Assembly: GCF_000003815.2 (NCBI RefSeq)
Contig: NC_049991.1
Coordinates: 14,680,154-14,739,981, forward strand
Length of the DNA stretch: 59,828 bases
Source of the DNA: Branchiostoma floridae
Taxonomy: Eukaryota > Chordata > Leptocardii > Amphioxiformes > Branchiostomatidae
Reading direction: 5' to 3'
Both the position numbers and the translations under genes were made by a program. The notes below the pieces were generated by a model that was not told where the DNA came from, made no database searches, and was given only the letters and a program-made list of their open reading frames with translations. Every line of letters starts with the position of its first letter. The first letter of the stretch is position 1. Positions 49,501 through 55,500 of this stretch are shown here, piece by piece.

Positions 49501-52500
49501 TAAATCAGTCCAGGGATGCAGCTTGTGTTGTTCAGTCCAAGCCCGGTGTACCATGAGGCAGTTTATCAGGTATAAAATACAATCAAAATTCATCATTAGA
49601 AGGTAAACTAAAGTCAATGACGCATTAGCTGATTTAAGGGACATGAGCGCAGCTTGTGTTAATATTGTTTATGAACTGTTACCACAGTAGTTAGTCTGTA
49701 GTCTTAACCTCTTGTAAGCTCAATCCTCTTGTCCTTTAACTCATAAGCACTTTCAATCACAGGAAGTTCAACTGTATGCTTTGCAGCTTAGAACACACAC
49801 ATGTGATGTTAACAGAGTGCCAACTTTTAACTCTACATTCTCAAAATCTCACAATGGAAGGGCCAAGACCCCCTTCCACACCAATCTCCTGATTGGTTGC
49901 TTCGCTACCATGCCATTCCCAATACGCTAAAATTAAATCCTGGCTAGAACCCTGCTTTTTAGAGGAAAGCCACACCTTCAGCACCTTCCCAGGGTGCATG
50001 GATCAAGTAAATCAGTCCAGGGATTGATGCAACTTGTATTGTTCAGTACAAGCCTGGTGTGTTATGCCATGAGGCAGTTCATAAGGTATAAAATACAATC
50101 AAAATTCATCTTTAGAAGGTAAACTAAAGTTGATGACGCATCACCTGATTTAAGGGACATTAGCGCAGCTTGTGTTAATATTGTTTATGAACTGTTACCA
50201 CAGCAGTTAGTCTGTAGGGACTTAACCTCTTGCAAAAAAGCAAGCTCAATCCTCTTGTCCTTTAACTAATAAGCGCTTTCAATCACGGGAAGTTTAACTG
50301 TATGCTTTGCAGCTTAGAACACACACTTTATGTCTTCTCAGATTACAAACGCACCAGGTGGGTTATCAGCAATTTGATCCACCTAGATTTCCTGGCGCTT
50401 TAGAAGACAAAATGACTGCAAATGCAAATTCAAGACAGCAATTACTTCACAGCTATCCCTGAACCTTTGAATTCTTAACTCATTTGTCTCCCTTTTGAAA
50501 CTGTTACTCAGTTCTACATCCTTAACCAGACGTCCTGAGGACAGATGTGAGTTGTTAGGTATTGTAGATGGATACATACAGGAAAACACTTTGGTCAAAA
50601 GTAGTGCTTGTACATTTGAGCCAGCTTTTCTCTGAGTTCCAGCTGGTCAACCCACTGTTTTCTTTGCATGGTTATCAAAAAGGCCTGTGTAACTTTCTGG
50701 TGGAGAAGAATCTTTAAGACTGAAATGTGGATTGGTACTTGTTTCCATGTTTCAATGTCTTTTAACATAATCCCTTTAGAAGACAAAAAAAGACTGAAAA
50801 TGCGAAATTATTCGAGACAGCAATAGCTTCAAAGCTTTCCCTGAACCTTTGAATTCTTAACCCATTTGTCATCTCCCTTTTGAAGCTGTTACTCAGTCCT
50901 TGGGCTCCAAACACGAATGCTCATTTGTCTTACTTTGAAGAAAATAAATGTGTTAACTTCAGGCAATTGCTACGGAATATGTTATTGATGTGACACATGT
51001 GTTCATCGACAGTTCTTCCAGTTTGGTTTGCATCTGGACATTAGCACAGATTGTGATCAATTACAAGAATTATGGAAAATGTGCAATGGTCTCAGTCTAG
51101 GTTTCCTATCAAATTCAGGACTTTTGAGCCAAAACTGAAAGACAAATGCATTTTAAACACACCAATCACTTCAAAAAGTTACCGGCAGCTTTGAAAATGC
51201 TTATTTCATTTGACTTCCTATTTTCAATGCTTTAACTTAATTTCAATCTCAGAGACACAACACAGAATGTATTATGGATAAACTTCCGTGGATCCATGGG
51301 CTGTGGTTTGATCCCAGGGCTGGTCCCAGCTCAATCAAGTTGTGAGGGACTGAATTCGTTATTTCAACCCCCGTGTGTGAGGGAGCTTCAGGTATCAAAC
51401 CTCTGGAGGTTAAAGACCTCAACAGTCACTCCATTTAGAAGAGTAGGGGTGACCCAATGGGCTTGGATGTAGCAAAAGCCACATTGCACTAAAAGCTACC
51501 TAAACAAGACCAGGTATCATCCGGATAGTAGTTCACTCCTATGTTTGTTTCTGCTACACGTCTGGTAATCTGCACATTCAAACCTTTTGGTGGTGATGTC
51601 AGTTAATGAGCGAATTAAGGAATGGGATTTAGAGTGCACGTTCAATGACAACAGGCCTCCCACAAGCAGACGGAGGGCATTTCAGGTATTCAAACAAGCT
51701 CTTGAACCCATTCCTTAATTCACTGATGCGTAGGGACCAATTAGCGCCCTCGTCCAGACGATTCCAGACATTAGAGATGTCAAGGTTCCCAGACGGAATA
51801 GAAGAGAAGCGGCTACATATAGTGTATAATTAACTTCAGAGGGAACCGTCCGTATGGTACCCAGGCTTACTTCAACAACCATTATGATGACTTCAAATGG
51901 AACACAGCAAACCCTCACCTTGCGTTCATCTCCACCACGTTGTACCCAGCATGCCGAGCGATCACGTGGGCCAGGGTTGTCTTCCCCAGCCCTGGGGGCC
52001 CGCACAGAAGCGCAACCTTCTTCTGCGGACGCTTCCAACTGTCTTCATCCTGAGATTCACACACACATAAAAAAAGGAAAATTGGAACTAGTCTAGCAAA
52101 CACAGAAGTTTTCTTTGCATGGTTATCAAATAGGCCCTTGTAAATTTCTGGCAGAGAAGAATTGTCAAGATTGAAAAGTGGGTTGGTACTTGTTTCCATG
52201 TTTCAATGATTTTTAACATAACATCCTATACATCCTTTGGCCAACTCTAACTCTGATGTCAGCCCTAAATCCCTACAGCTTTCTCTACCATTCCCCTGTC
52301 TGTGAACTGCAGCACTAACCTGGACAAGCTCCTCTTCCATTCTCTTTGCTAGCCAGTTGAAGGGTCCTTTCTTCTGATCAGCAGCCTTTTTCTTCACCTT
52401 CCTCTCGCGACCGAAGACTGCAGTGTCCCACAACTTCAGCCATGTCAGAAGGGTTCTATTAGTGCCCTAATGGAGAAAAATATGTCTTGTAGGATGCAAG

Positions 52501-55500
52501 TAGAATGAGAAATCTCATTCCCTAAGACTGGAAAATCCAGGAAAAGCTTAGTTTGCAGAGTACGGTCTTACTGCAATCCATATTGAAAGGGTAACTGGGG
52601 CATCTCTGCCTTAACAATTAGCAATGTTTACTATTTAAGATGTTCACTGGCGCTGGACATTAATTTTACATAAAATTTTAGCTCAAATCAGCATCAATTA
52701 GTCAAAGGGAAAGTAAAAACATGAGGAATGCAAGCCTATGCTAACCAATTTTTTCAGCCCTCTCTCTAGGATACATGTTACATCGCGTGCTTGCCGCATC
52801 ATTCTGGGCAATAAGTACACTCACTACTCAGAAGCCCTCACCCAACTCGGACTACCCACCCTTGAATCCAGGAGGGAACAACTATGCAAGAAGTTCGGAC
52901 TGAAACTTCTGAAATCGGCTTTCAGAGACTGGCTTCCCCAGTCCCAGTCTCTATATACACACGAACTGAGCGCTACCGTAACAGTCCGATACCCTACATT
53001 ACCACTGTATTGAATAAGGAATTGTGACCGTTAAACACGAATATTTTGTTGTTGATTTTAATGTTGATATATTATATTATATTATGATAGATTTTAAAGA
53101 TTCCTTGTCAATTTTAACGATCTTTAACCGCAATAATTGTTATGGAAATTTATTACGATGGAGTGCCCTTGAAATGTTATACTTTTAAAATGGTTGTAAA
53201 GTCCGGAATCAATTCAGCCGCGGCTGCCATTTCTTGACTTGTATTATGCAATAAACCAGTATTATTATTATCCATTATAGCCTACAGTCAAAACTGCCCA
53301 AGGAGACCACTCGGGACCAATAGCATTTAGAGTAAGTGGGGAAATGGTCACTGTAGACAGGATTCTTGATGCTTGACAAATTATCTAAGGGACCACCATA
53401 ACATGGTCCAAATGGACAGGTGGTCCATATGAAGAGATGACTTGTAAAGGTTTGACTATATATGTTTGACAATACCACACACCTCGTCACTGAGCAGTTC
53501 TGTGTAGTTGGCGGGTGTGAACTGGTCTACCCATAATCCTGTTCCAGCAGGTTTCCCAGCATTCTCCTTGTCAGAAGCCCCTCCATCTTCCTCTTCACCT
53601 TCAGTTCCAAGGTCGTTATCAAGTTGCCTGCCGTAAAAAGAACTACTTGTAATATATCTAGATTTAAACAATTGGCCTCCTTTCACCTTTACTGGCCATA
53701 GCAATTATATTATACAATATGTCTGCAAATGTTTGATAAATACTTTCAGGTACATCAAGGGACTGTATAATACTTAGTTACATGTTTAGTTCACAGGTCA
53801 ACACAGACAAGATCGAGAGGTCACCAGTTGAAATGAAAATAAAAAGTATCCTGGTAAGAACAAATATGCGACTATAACGTTACTTCTTTACAAATCGTGG
53901 CGTCAGTTGGTGGACACAAATTGTGTTGTCAGTCTTCCCAAAGAAGTGGTAATGGCACCAAATGTGAACAGCTTTAAAGCAAGATTTGATGAGCGTATGA
54001 AGGATCATCCGGTTGTCTATGACTACGGAGCACTGGATCATCGTCTAAAACCAACAATGTCAGTATCCTGAATGGAAGAGCAGCCCAAACTGAAGTCAAC
54101 ACTTCTACCCAGCTGAAACGACTCTACTCTACTCTACTCTATGTTGAAAAGTACAGAAGAAGTTGCTTTCAGGGCCTGTTACTAACTGGCCCTTTGGCAC
54201 TCTAAAGTACCAATTTGGCACCTAATGCTAAATTGGTTATGAGGTTAGACATCAGGGAGAAGGTTAAAAAGATAATAAAGAAACACATTCCATTATCCTA
54301 TAAGGATTTGTCTGAATCATGTACTACATTCTAACTTCATAATAAACATGTAACTTCCTGACTGCCATTGCCTTTTCCTTCTAATCATAGCAATTCAAAG
54401 ACATGCTGTTTTAGAGACTGCTAATTCTTAAGCAATCATTGAAGTGATTTTGATTTTGATGACATTATGATCTGATGAAAGATCTTCAACAAGGACTGAG
54501 ACATTTGCCATTCCAGTGTAAATTTGCACTGGCTCCCAGGAGAGGAAAACGTGCAACTCATGAATGCTTTACATGTGTTGCAGCAGATCCCCCTAGCATC
54601 TTTTGTAAGAGGTACATGCATGTTTCCATCCTACAGTTCTAACAACTGGAACTGTAGGCTTCCTTCCCTCTAGACTGGTATTGCTGAACAATCGTAAAGC
54701 AACCATAATTGGATTTGTGCAACTCTTAATTACCCCATAAAATATTCGTGCAGGTAAAATATTCATGGAGGTTACATTTTCACAAATAGAACATGACGTA
54801 AGATGTAAAAGTAAAATGGTTGTACGACTTCTGTAAATCATAACGAAACAAACATAACATATAAAATTTTGTTCTTTATCTATGACATTTGTTGATTGAT
54901 CTGTCAAATCTGTGGCCATTCAGCGGTCACTGCAATCATAGCCTGGAAAGGGGATGAAGCCTACATGTACATTCTATACATATTTTTAAAAACCATGACA
55001 GCTCCAACTGGGTACACATGACTTACCTGTTTATTTCTCTTGTAAGTCTTTCAGATTCTGCAAGTACTTTTCTCCTTCTCTGGAAAAGAAGAGAAGAAAG
55101 ACTTTAAGAAACTGTTATTCAAAATGAACAGATATTACACAATGACATGACAAATGGTACAACACATGTATGTTCCTTTATTTGTTTGAACATGTTCCTA
55201 ATATCCTAATTTGGGACCATTAGAAGTTACTCTCGACAAAAATTACGAAAGGGTGATATGATGCCCACATCTTTTCTATTGTCTTCAGAGTTAGAGAAGA
55301 AAGAAAATTGCAATACAATATGGCTTGTCTGGAAACCAAATGCTGATCTACAATGTAAACAAAAACCTTTGAACGTTTAGTACATGATACAGTGTTTTTA
55401 CCAGAAAAATGACATGTACTGCATAATGTAACTAACAGTGACAGAGAATACGGACATATTCAGACAGAGCTAGTAACGCTAGTTCACCTTTATGCGTGGG

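Larger units (their letters stand above)
34564..51918 (-). other. CHTF18 intron 9, about 17.4 kb, repeat-filled
   Basis: The intron between the Walker A and Walker B exons is more than ten times longer than any other mapped intron of this gene (263-1399 bases). It holds a 28-bp minisatellite, MITEs with three different ends, four GGTCC-rich repeats, LINE remnants and several local duplications. I see no convincing protein-coding exon inside it on either strand. Confidence 0.85.
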
